Shown: positions 24,465-35,324 of the stretch, piece after piece
Numbering within the stretch: the stretch's first letter is position 1
Layout of the letters: every line of letters begins with the position of its first letter
NCBI GenBank assembly: GCA_025677815.1
Contig: JAIXMP010000001.1
Coordinates: forward strand, 2,356,001-2,420,000
Length of the DNA stretch: 64,000 nt
From: Phascolomyces articulosus
Taxonomy: Eukaryota > Mucoromycota > Mucoromycetes > Mucorales > Lichtheimiaceae
Reading direction: 5' to 3'
Notes under the pieces: generated by a model
Told to the model about the DNA's origin: nothing
Seen by the model: only the letters and a program-made list of their open reading frames with translations
Databases searched by the model: none
Position numbers and translations under genes: made by a program

Positions 24465-25379
24465 CTTTTTTTTCAATTAAGAAAAGGATAAAGAGAAATA
24501 CGAAAAAGAAGTGAATTTAGGACTGCAAATGTAAAATCGAAAAAAGACTGATTGATATAATAGTAATAATAATTCTCGGTAGAATTGAATGAGAGCGTAC
24601 ATATGAAAAAAAAATGTAACTAGGATCAAAAACAAAAAAAAAAAAAAAGGTAATAATATTCCTTTTGTTGATAACAAGATCATATTAAAATTTTTTATTT
24701 GTTATCATATCCCCCATTCACTATAAACCCCTTTCATGGTCTATCTTCTCCCTGAGTGAAAATTAACTTCTATGTGACAATTTTTTTTGTTTGTTAGAAA
24801 ATTCGAGACATACGAGGCTATTATATATTATTGTGTATATTTTTTTATTGTTTATTACGCTTATTTTTGAACCTGTACATTATTCATCCTGTACCTTTTT
24901 ATATTATACTACAACAGTATAAGTTACCAATACTAACCTATACACGATTCCGCTCGGTGAAATTTTGTTACCCTCTTTTGTTTTTCTTAAAGAATTGTTA
25001 TGTTATTAATGTATAATCTCAACGATAATAGATAGATTGGATATTTAAAGTTCATATAACGAACAACTGTGCATCAACCGGGTTGTTTTTTTTCTCCATG
25101 GCATGGCATAATAAAATTAGGCAAAAGCTTGAATAATGTATTAATAGTTTAGAGTATGTACTTCTTTATTCATTGTCAAAAACAAGTTGTATTGTTTTCA
25201 TGAAAACCTGTTATTTTTCCCTATTCCCCTCTCTCTTTCTTGTACAATAATAACATCAACAAATATAACCAATATTTTACATCTTTAATCATCAAATTAA
25301 GACATAACTATCAATAGATTCCAATATAATATATTAATCCTGGTACTGCCCGTGCTTTTTTTAATACATTTCCTCATCT

Positions 25380-25545
25380 GTGGATTACTTTCCAAATAAA
25401 GCTTTGCATTGCATCGCATAGTTATGGAGCATGGTTTCCAGGATCTCCAGTCGGACTGCGCTTGAGCCAATAAAGAATTACGCCCCCTTATACTACATCA
25501 ATAATTCCTATAATGCCATATAACATTCCTTCTTGGAAGCATTAC
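25380..25545 (-). pseudogene. Decayed membrane-protein fragment
   Basis: The minus strand reads FQEGMLYGIIGIIDVV, stop, GGVILYWLKRSPTGDPG; then after a +1 shift LETMLHNYAMQCKALFGK and stop. The hydrophobic then charged pattern and the clean terminal stop look like the end of a former gene. Family not recognised. Confidence 0.3.
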
Positions 25546-25602
25546 AAACAGACAACACACTCATGCTAAATAGTATCTGAGTATTTGATCAATACACACT
25601 AT

Positions 25603-25677
25603 ATGAAGATAGTCATGTTTCTCATTGGCATACTGTTAGCATTGGGACAAGTGTATCCGTGTTATTTATTAGCTTGA
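25603..25677 (+). other. Short signal-peptide-like open frame
   Basis: ATG 25603 encodes MKIVMFLIGILLALGQVYPC then YLLA and a TGA stop. The same frame continues after the stop with KSCLDCNTRKPCMV and another TGA. It looks like the start of a small secreted Cys-containing protein that has been broken, but it is short enough to be chance. Confidence 0.2.
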
Positions 25678-26415
25678 AAGTCATGTTTGGATTGTAATAC
25701 AAGGAAACCATGTATGGTATGAAAGTCTTATTTAGAACAAACTGAATTCGACATTTTGAGATGAGACATAAAATAATGCCATTGAATTCATTTTATATAA
25801 ATAAGTATATTATTTTTATTTCTTCCACTTTCTGTAGAATAAATATATAATTCTAATATTAACAAGAGGTATTGAGTTCATGAAAGATGCATAAAAACAA
25901 CGGTGTGAAGCACTGGACACCATACGCCATATTATTATACGGAGCTTCAAATCACCAATCGCTCATAATAGCACAAGTATTTGCAATAGAATGCTCCTCC
26001 CTTTCGCGCCTTTGCTAGTAGCAGAATGACTGTAAGTGATCGATGGAAGATGGATGGAAGGAACTAAAGAATGATACGTTTCCAAAAGCAAAAGAAAGAG
26101 AGAGAAAAAAAAAGACGAGTATAGATGAATGAACCCTATGGATGGATGGATTAGATAGAATAAAAAAACAACGGATGGATTCAACAAAAAAAGACGATAC
26201 GTTTTATAACCGAACCCGACATTTTTTTAATTTCGAACAAAAAAAAAATAATCTCGCAGCACACTTCCTTATTTACGCTTCATGGATGAAACTCCCATAC
26301 ACCTCTCTCGTTCAACAATGAATATAAATATATATTTATACACGATCCCGAGAAATTCAATCGTTTTTATATACGGACTTTGTCTTTTTTTCTGCTCTCT
26401 TTCTTAATTTGCCAA

Positions 26416-26896
26416 ATGGAGAAAACTTATCTTTTTATTGTCAGCATTATGGAAATTCTAACTTAAACATATAAATAATATTAGTTGGCTGTCGACCTTT
26501 TGAACCCCTCCGTTGAGCACGAGAAGCGCTGCCATAAGAAGAAGAGAATCGTGGCTTCTCCCAACTCCTACTTCATGGATGTCAAGTGCCCTGGTAATTT
26601 ATTTTTCAATATCAAAATGGACATGACGATTAGAAGAATATGAAAACTAATGAGGAAGGAAATTGGATAAATTAATTATAGGTTGCTTGAACATCAGCAC
26701 TGTCTTCAGCCACGCACAAACTGTTGTCTTGTGCTCCTCGTGCGGTACCGTTTTGTGCCAACCCACTGGTGGTCGCGCACGTTTGACCGAAGGTATACTA
26801 AAACAATCTAATTATACTATTACTATTTGAACAACCAGTTACTTATATGAATTCATATATTCAATAGGTTCCTCCTTCCGCAGAAAGATCAACTAA
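26416..26896 (+). CDS. RPS27: Ribosomal protein eS27 (RPS27); first exon unresolved
   Basis: Zinc-ribbon protein of the cytosolic 40S subunit. Certain exons are 26485-26593 ([20 protein letters not shown] then [17 protein letters not shown]), 26682-26792 ([20 protein letters not shown] then [17 protein letters not shown]) and 26868-26896 (SSFRRKIN, stop). The C4 zinc motif CPGC...CSSC is intact. Together they give 82 residues, so only about one or two N-terminal residues are missing. The exon at 26485 opens after an ATATTAG acceptor with a CTAAC branch site at about 26457, so an upstream start exon must exist. The only nearby ATG in a suitable place is 26416, but no canonical GT donor follows it. 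Outer start coordinate is therefore tentative; the rest is secure. Confidence 0.85.
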
Positions 26897-27241
26897 ATCA
26901 AAAACAAAAGAAACAGTTGATATAATAATGGATGTTTTAGTGTTGTGAAACAGCAATAGGCATTTTTTTGTGTTTCTCGTGTCTCCCCTCTTTTTTTAAT
27001 TAAAGCTAAAAAAAAGAAATGATATTCGAGCTCTCCAAATGTGATATTTTATATATGTGATGATGATGATTATTGTTGTGTTTTTCATGATGTATAATGA
27101 TGTTGTATATATAATTTGATATACTTGTGTGTATAGTTGGTTTCAATGGTTATATGTTTTTTGAATTGGGTATCAAGAATTAAAGTTCCCCTTGAAAATA
27201 ATCGAAAGTTTCTTCTTTTTTTGTATATCCCACCCTAAGGA
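26897..27241. other. Intergenic region RPS27 / SHE9
   Basis: 345 bp, AT-rich with ATGATG-type repeats near 27055-27070. Serves as 3' flank of RPS27 and promoter of SHE9. No gene seen. Confidence 0.5.
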
Positions 27242-28569
27242 ATGGCATCTCGACTAAAATCAGTAACATCACTCGGTTTTCTTCATTCTTCTCGACCACC
27301 GAGAATTAATTCTCATTCTCAATTTTGTATTGTTGCTACGCGACATTATACACAAACTACTCATACTAACAATACTGCCAGTAACAAAAACAATGAAATC
27401 AATGACAAACCACTAAACGATGAATTAACGACAACGGCATCAGCAGCCGACTATCTGACTAAACTTCAGGAGACCATTAAACCACGTTTAACGCCTGTTT
27501 TGACCAAAATGCAAACGGCAAGAAACACAATAAAAAACATTCATGAAATAAAGGATCCAAAAGAAGCCTTGCAAAAGGCTGGAGTGGCCCTGAATCAATT
27601 AACCGGATATGATCAAATTGAACAAGTCAAGCGTAAAGTCACCAATCAAGGTAAAATGATTGTTTACATATATTTTGTTGGCCCTTATCGATAGAATAAT
27701 CCAATAGGATATAATATATATTTCTGAGGGTGAGAAGACTAATGGAATACATTATCATTTTATGTGTATTAGCCACGGCATTCGAAACTTCTCGTGATGA
27801 AGTACAATCAGCCAAAAGAACGTATGAAAGCGCCATTGATACACGATCGAGCACACAACGCGAAATTAATGAATTATTACAACGTAAACATATGTGGACA
27901 GGAGAAGATGTGACTCGATTTACCGAGTTGTATCGATTGGAACACGACCATTCTCGTGCAGAAGTCACGGCAAAAGAACGCTATCAACATGCTGAAAAAC
28001 AAATGGACCGAGAATATATGGCATTAGCTCAATCAATCATGGAACGATATCATGAAGAACAATTATGGAGTGACAAGATCCGAAGTGTCAGCACCTATGG
28101 TACTTGGGCATTGATGGGTGTCAACTTGTTATTATTTATTGCTGTACAAATCATTTTTGAACCATTAAAACGAAAACGTTTGACCAATCGATTCGAGGAT
28201 TTATTGGTTGCCAAGGTAGCCGAAGAAGAACTCAAGTTTAAAGAATTGATGGATGAACGGGAGGAGGCCATTCAAAACCAACAGCAATCCATTTTATCAG
28301 CTGTGGAGGAGTTGGCAGCAAGTGTTAGTACAGGTCAACAATCCATTGAATCACGATTTGATGAAGAACAACGTCGTATTCAAGAAGAAGAAGCAACTCG
28401 ATTTTCATTGCCATCAACTTTGGAGCAAGAAGAGACACTTAGTCCAGCATTACACCAACTTGGTGAATCGGATATCATCGTAACTAAGAAACAACTTGCC
28501 CTTTATTCTATAGAAAGCGCTGTTGCAGGAGGTATTGTTGCAGCTTTAGCCATGTTTTTTTGGCAGTAA
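27242..28569 (+). CDS. SHE9: She9/Mdm33-like mitochondrial inner membrane protein
   Basis: Family members sit in the mitochondrial inner membrane and govern its shape; excess causes inner-membrane division. Exons 27242-27650 and 27773-28569 give 401 residues. The N-terminus is a mitochondrial presequence (MASRLKSVTSLGFLHSSRPP then RIN, no acidic residues). The family core is clear: FETSRDEVQSAKRTYESAID, LLQRKHMWTGEDVTRFTELY, then RYHEEQLWSDKIRSVSTYGT. Transmembrane segment 1 is about residues 250-268 (ALMGVNLLLFIAVQIIF), followed by EPLKRKRL; segment 2 is near the C-terminus (about 384-400, AVAGGIVAALAMFFW). Coiled-coil regions flank the first segment. Tail-to-tail with FZO1, 343 bp apart, so two mitochondrial membrane-remodelling genes are neighbours. 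Confidence 0.92.
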
Positions 28570-28912
28570 TTTTACATACACTCACTCACCTATATATATT
28601 TATAAACACGTCTCTTTTTTCAAAATAATATTCACCCAGCTCTCTTTAGCTTTTGCATATTCTTTGATCTTCCTTTCTTTCTCGACACTCATATATATAC
28701 ACTAACACGCATAATAGAAACTTGTAAATTATTTATGTAATAATATATATCAGACTTTATTTTGATATCACGATGTTTGAAAATAATTTGAGGGGATGAG
28801 TGGGAAATGATAATTGATATCTCTGTGGATGTTATGATTGGGGGGATAATATGAATGACAACAACAATATTATGGGGATAATGGGGGGGATTTTTTTTAA
28901 AATAATACGAAC
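28570..28912. other. Convergent 3' region SHE9 / FZO1
   Basis: 343 bp between two convergent stop codons. AT-rich on the SHE9 side; G-runs (GGGGGG at about 28885) on the FZO1 side. No gene. Confidence 0.5.
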
Positions 28913-31442
28913 TTAATGCATTTCTATTTTGTTTCCATGGAGACTTGTTGCAGCGTCTGTTGGGACACAAGATACTTTGTCCAACAACATACTCGATTTT
29001 TCCAATACGGAGGTAAAATATTCAAGAGATTCTTGAGAAGTATGAACAATAGCTGACATTTCTTCGCGTTTACGTTCTTTGGATTCAATGGATTTTTGAA
29101 GACGTGCTTGAACCTCCCATCCTTCCACACGGAATACCTTACGAGATTCTCTTGCCATTCTACGACCTTGAGCATCAACATACGAAGTTTCACGAACAGC
29201 TGTCTTGAATTTCTTGACCAATTTGCGATTCACGGCGGAACGCATGTCAGATACGACATAGAGCAAGAAACCAGCACTGGCAATACTAAGGACAGGAACA
29301 ATAAGACGGCGCATGTTTTGAGTACCCATCACGCTTGACATACTCCAAAGATTAGAAACAACATCCTTGACACCCATCACACGACCACCTAAGGCAACAG
29401 CCGCACCAACGGACAATGCACATCCAGTCACTTTATCATCCACTACCAAATCAAAGAAATCGGTGGCATCCACGCTGATTTGGACTGTTCTGTCACGACC
29501 CTTGTGGCACATGCCCTTGACACTGGCAACACAATCATAATCTCCCAAGTGCTCTGTTCCCATTTGATGTAACTCAGCAATACATTCAGAAGCTTCGTGG
29601 CGTGCTTGGAGTTCAACCTGGCGTACATCCTTGAGTAACTGTTGCGACATGGAATCGGCCAGGTCTTGAGCATATTGCCAAATCAACAAGATACCTGGGT
29701 ATTCAAGTTGTTCCACGGTCTTTTTACCAATCTCACTGACAGCTGTGTTGAGACGCACTACACTATGTTTTTGAATCATGGTAGCAGAAGATTCGGCAAC
29801 TTTTTCAATACGACCCAAAAGACGATCACGTAAATAAAGCAAGTTTTGATAAGCAGGTAAATCCTCTTCCAATGCATGTGAGGCCCGAGCGCATTCTTCT
29901 GCAGCCGCAGTTCGATTAGCTTCAGAAAGGACACCAATATCCTTGAGCAAATTCACCATATAATTCTTGGCGGGTAACAATTTGGATTTGGAACGGTTTT
30001 CGAGGACAAAAGCACGCAAACGTTGTTCCAATCTGGCAAATTCTGGGGCATCCAATTTACGTGAACCCGGTTCAAGATCAACGGTACCGGCACTCACAAA
30101 ATGCACAAGGTCATCTGCGTCTGCGTACGTAGCAGGCGAAAGTTGACGAATTTGTTCCAATACAAGTCTCTTACAACGATCTTTATCTCGGATTGAGTCA
30201 AAACGATTCACAACAATGAATATATGGGTCTTTTCATTGGCTGCATTTAACAAGAATTCTTTACCCTAAAAATAACAATTGTTTTAGAGTTCGTTTATAT
30301 ATATATATAATTTGAGGAGAAAAGGGCGAAGAGGAGGAAGGGACGGAAGGGGAAGAAGGAGGTTATTATGTTTTGTCATATGAAATATAAAAAATAAAAC
30401 TTACCGATAAAGTAAAATGATTCTCTGCGCTTACGACAAAGACAACCACGTCAATTTCTTCTTGACGAGCAAAAACCGCCGTTGTTTTAACTGAATCTGT
30501 ATTGAGACCCGGAGAATCGATCAATGCAATATCAACGACACCGTTGTGTAACAAGCTATCTTGAGTTTTTCTTGCATCGCGTGCATACACTTTGAGCATT
30601 TTATACTCAGATACTTCTGTAATGACCTTGTCAAGATGCCGCATTTCAATGACATGATACGTTGTACGGTCCAGACGATTATATTTTTCCACATCCGGAA
30701 TACCATGTGCTTCTTCAAAACAATCATTCAAAGAAGCATCCAAAACTTCACAAAACATGTTGGTACAAGGTTGTTGATCAACAGGCATGAGTTCTCTCTT
30801 TAAAAGTGCATTCACAAAAGCACTTTTACCCGAGTTAAGGTCACCGGTCACCAAGACTTTGGATGATGTATCGGCTACACGAATACGTAAATTGTCAAGA
30901 TGATGTAAGCATTGGGAAAGTTTATCATCCAACAAGTTGGCAATAGATTGCGTTTCGAGCTTGCTAAGGTCTTGTGTCGCATGCCCAATCTTTACGTCAA
31001 GGTCCAGAATATTAAATGGTTTATTATTCTGTTGCTGCTGTGTGGCACTATTATTGGTACTACGCCAGTGGTTGCTGCTGCTGCTGTTTATGCCGAGTCC
31101 AGGATAACGAACAGAAAAGTTATGTTTTGTTTTTAAATCGTCACAGATCCCCATCACGGAGGAAATGTGAGTAAGTAAACGGTTGCAACTATCTTGATAT
31201 GTACGTTGCTCCTGAGCTGCATTCAAACGGTGCTGATGAGTTCGGGCCGCTAGAATGTTGGAAGCATTCGATATCGTAGATGTTGTAGAACCTGGATACA
31301 TGACAGCTGAACGTGACAATGGCTGGTTGAAATCAGGTTCCTCCGTTGTCAATGTTGCTGCTGTTGGCATATCAACAGTAGGTGCTGAATTCCTCCTCAT
31401 AAGCCTAGAAGAAGGTCTCGAAGAGGAATAACTTTCGGTCAT
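28913..31442 (-). CDS. FZO1: Mitofusin / Fzo1-type dynamin-like GTPase
   Basis: Outer-membrane GTPase that tethers and fuses mitochondria. Exons 30405-31442 and 28913-30265, one 139-nt intron, 796 residues. Residues 1-140 are a disordered Ser/Thr/Asn-rich extension. The GTPase has G1 GDLNSGKS (200-207), switch-I Thr region QQPCTNMFCEV, G3 DSPGLNTD (309-316) and G4 NRFD (366-369). Two hydrophobic segments (about 620-640 GCALSVGAAVALGG and about 660-682 LIVPVLSIASAGFLLYVVSD) are the expected membrane hairpin, followed by a C-terminal heptad region (SKERKREEMSAIVHTSQESL). Length fits Fzo1/mitofusins (740-860). ATG 31442 is the first in frame. Divergent from HPC2. Confidence 0.93.
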
Positions 31443-31796
31443 TATTCTTTTTTGTTATTACACTGTTTTCTTTGTCAAAATATCTTGTTAAGAAAAAGAA
31501 AGAAGTTATTATATTAGAGTTATTCCATTTAATAAGTTACTTTAATATAATAAAAACTTGTTTTTTTTAGGAGTAAAAGAAAAGGAAGAAAGGGTACCTT
31601 ACTCAAAAAAAATATCACCAAGGGAAGAAAAGGTATAAAGGGATGAAGAGATAAAACTACAGAATTTAAAAAAATCATCCCATTAAATTCGCTCCAATCT
31701 GCCCCGCAAAAGAGCATTCTCTGAATTTTTTATTGTAAACCTATTTTTTTTATTCTATCTCTTGCTCTCTAAGGAACACATTACTTGTACAACAAA
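31443..31796. promoter_or_regulatory. Bidirectional promoter FZO1 / HPC2
   Basis: 354 bp between divergent ATGs. Purine-rich toward FZO1 (GGAAGAAAGGGTACC region) and T-rich toward HPC2. No gene. Confidence 0.5.
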
Positions 31797-34601
31797 ATGG
31801 CAGAAGCAGCAAAAACAGAATCTCCACGTTTATATGTTGAATTAAAGAATCAATCTTTTCCAGTAATCTTTTCATATCGAGAACTATTGAAGCAAAATAA
31901 AAAAGAACAAGCAAAAGCAATCGCTTTTCCCTCTACAAACGAGGACGATGAATATTACCAAAGTCTGATAGCACGTGCAGCACTATATGATACCAATGAA
32001 GGAGACGACGTAGAAGATAACGATTCCGAGGACGAAAATGCTGGAGTAAATTGAATCTTTCTTTTTCTTCCACTCTTCTCCCCTTATTCTTTTCCTCATA
32101 ATGTAAATACGTCAATGCCATTATATATAGACGATCATTATTAACACACTTTTTTTGAATATACAATTTCAGGCGGATAAAACAAAACGTGGAGTAGTTG
32201 AAGATTACGATTACGACGATCCATTCATTGATGACAGTGAAATGCTTGTCGATGAACCAGCTCAATCAATTCCTTTACCAGAATATGATGGATTTTTTGT
32301 TTATCACGGTCCTTTGGATGGAAATGATCTGTAAGCCTATTATAAATGTGGTTTTTTTTTTTTTTTTTTTGAGGAAAATGTCGGATTATTTTCAAAGTGT
32401 ATATATAAGGATATAGAATATATTAACCCTATTTTTATGGACACTAAATTATGATGTTAGCCCTGGAGCTAAAAAACAAGCAAAAACAAACGTTTCAAAA
32501 AAGAAATCATCCCAAACAAAACCAAAGGAAAAATCAACTGCACCAAAAAAAGACAAACCAGCACCCAAAAAACAGCCATCAACACAAAACTTATCAAAAG
32601 TAATGGATGCTGTTGTTCCTGGACAAACGAATGGTGAAGCGTCAAAAGAAAAGCCATCGACATGGAAAGATAATAAATCATTAAAGAATAATGGCACATC
32701 CAATGATAATGATACAAAAAAGACGGATTCATCTTCATCACCTATCCCACCAAATTCTACATTAGCAGCCAGTAATACACCATCATCCACATCTTCTCCA
32801 ACACCAAAAAAGTCTACTTCAAGTACAACAACTAATAAATTAAATGAAGCAAAACCTAAAGTTAATGCACCTCCATCGAATGAATTGGTAATAATGACAA
32901 GTAGATCATTTGGAAGTGAAGGGAAAGGAAAAAAATAGTTAGTATATTTCTCGGATCTGATTGCTCATATTTTTTCATAGTATGATCTAAGCCCAGAAAT
33001 CGAATCATTAATGGAACAATTGAGACAACTCGCAAAGAAAGGTAAGGACTATCAAATGATGGATATTACAAATGTTTGTTATTTCATAGGGAAGTTTTTT
33101 TAATGGATTATTTCATTTTGCCTAATAGAGAGTTTTGCCAACAAAGCCAAATTCCCACCTGCATTAAGACCATTGACTTTGGATATTGGTCGAGTCATGT
33201 TTCGAGAAGATAATATTTTGGATAATAATGTCGTTACCCATCTAATGAAAACTCTCCCGTACAACCGATTTACTTTGAATGTAAACTGTTTATCTTTATA
33301 TTTTTATGTGAACGAGAGAAATAAGATAGGATTGTCATTTATCAGTGCTTGATATCATCTTCTTAGAAATTCCTAACAACAAAAGCTGGACCTGATCGAA
33401 TCAAAGAATTAAAAGAAGAAAATCAAGCACTTATGATTGAACTTAAAACTATGGTCGATTCACAATTCCCGGAACAACGTCAGCAATATGAAGAAAAACT
33501 TGCTGCCGCTAATGCTGCCGCTAATGCTGCTGCCAATCCACGTGAGTTTATTAGTTCCCAAATATTTGTTTGATTATTATTTTATTTATAATGACAAAGG
33601 GATTAAAAAATATATATTCATATCACGTTTACTCTTTTCTATATCTAACCTGAATTTTTATATCACAGTCACTGCATCTCAAGAAATATTAGATGGCTCA
33701 CATGCCAGTGGTAGTGTAGAAGATGTCATGGCACAAAAAAAATACAGGTTTAATGACGATGGAAGAAAATTATTGCACAGGATTCTTAATAACGATTTAG
33801 CATCTACCTTATTATCCAATGATATACTGTAAGTGTTTTCAAAACAAACAAAAAAAGTATACAAACAATACAAAGCTCGTATTATTAATAATTAACATGC
33901 ATTCATGGTTTTTAGTCGATTCCAAGGAAAAGAATCCGATACGGTTTCTGAAAACAAAGCCCGTAAACAAATCTATCTTGAGGTACCAAATATTTTGATT
34001 GTTATTTCATTGTCATCTATTCTTATTACACAGAGCGACCCCCGTCTCGCAAGCACACAATTAACACATCAAAAAATTGTTTTACTTTTAGCTTCTTAAA
34101 TGTTTCCCTCAAGGATGGATGACGACCATTGAAATGAGTCGACAGAATAGTCAGTATAAAGCAAAAATCGATAAACATAATAATCGGCCATCACATGCTA
34201 CAACTACAGTCAAGAGACCTATCCCATTAAAAGAACAAAAACAAACAGCGGAAGAGGGTACATCTAATCTACCACAAAAACGAGAACGAGATACATCATT
34301 GGACACGAATTCTACTGCAATGAATTCAGCTGCCAATTCACCCTCTGCCAAACGTCGTAAGTTTTTTTTTTCCATTTCCTTTTTAGCTGAGTATCGATAA
34401 TAACTTCGTTTATCTCACATATAAATGATGTAAATACTAGAAATGGTTGTTCTGGATTCACCACCTCGTTCTGATGCAAATTCAGTATCACCCATCCACC
34501 ATCACCATACAATCGCAACTACCGAACAACCTTCCCCATCGTCATGGGATCGACCCCACCAATCAATGATGATTAAATCTTTGATTTCTGATAACAAATG
34601 A
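31797..34601 (+). CDS. HPC2: HPC2/ubinuclein subunit of the HIRA histone chaperone
   Basis: Part of the HIR/HIRA complex, which deposits histone H3-H4 independently of replication. Ten exons: 31797-32045, 32173-32330, 32461-32887, 32981-33041, 33129-33280, 33367-33541, 33669-33828, 33916-33982, 34092-34356, 34441-34601; 624 residues. The Hpc2-related domain is unmistakable: DYDYDDPFIDDSEMLVDE then LPEYDGFFVYHGPL (residues about 92-135), the segment that binds H3 and Hir1. A long Lys/Ser/Pro-rich linker follows. The ubinuclein middle domain starts at YDLSPEIESLMEQLRQLAKK and includes ANKAKFPPALRPLTLDIGRV. The C-terminus is Asn/Ser/Pro-rich with HHHH. The exon 3 donor (GTAATA at 32888) must be used; reading through gives a stop after GKGKK. 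ATG 31797 chosen; an upstream TTG is ignored. Confidence 0.9.
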
Positions 34602-35324
34602 ACAAGTTGTTGGGGATATACCATAATATTACAAACATACACACCACAAAAATTATAATTTGACCCTGTACCTAACTCGTCTTTATCATCCTAAAACTTA
34701 GCATAAACTTACATTTGCAAACAGAGAATTAATAAACTTGCATCTTTATTATGTTATGAAAGTATATAAGAAACCGTGTATATTATATCCAACGTTCTCA
34801 TCATTAATGAATGACAAGCATCCACGAGCTAATATCGATAGAAAACTTTTGTGATGCTGTATATATATTATCATACTAACAATATTTTCTACTTTGAATT
34901 TAAAATTATGTCAGTAATAAGTATAAGTATAAATAAAGCACAATAACCAACCCATCATAATAGAAGTTTTATGATTTTAGGCATCTACGGTATATTCATG
35001 ATACTATTTATCAAAAGATCTAGTACATAAAGATTGACAGTATCCTTGAACCTATGATATTATAATAACATTTGATATCAGCTTTGGTCCCGCATGTCAA
35101 TGATCATGATGTTAGAATAGATCCATCAACTTATTGTTTGCGACAACGGGGATTCGATTAATTACAACTCTTTTTCTTGTCGCTGCCCTGCTTACCTATA
35201 TCATTTTTCGAAAAAGAATACCATTACTATCAACATGTTTGGAAAAGAGGGACAAGAGGGACAAAATGAACTTTATTCGAAACAGCAGTATTCAATCAAG
35301 AATCACGTTAAATAGACGAATTTT
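34602..35324. other. Intergenic, HPC2 to broken F-box gene
   Basis: 723 bp of AT-rich DNA with no supported coding content; marks the beginning of the gene-poor accessory region. Confidence 0.4.

Larger units (their letters stand above)
24465..26415. promoter_or_regulatory. Intergenic region CHS4 / RPS27
   Basis: 1.95 kb between the divergent CHS4 and RPS27 genes. The RPS27 side (26375-26412) is pyrimidine-rich, typical of ribosomal protein gene leaders. The middle carries a decayed minus-strand fragment (25380-25545) and a short signal-peptide-like frame (25603-25677), listed separately. Confidence 0.5.
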
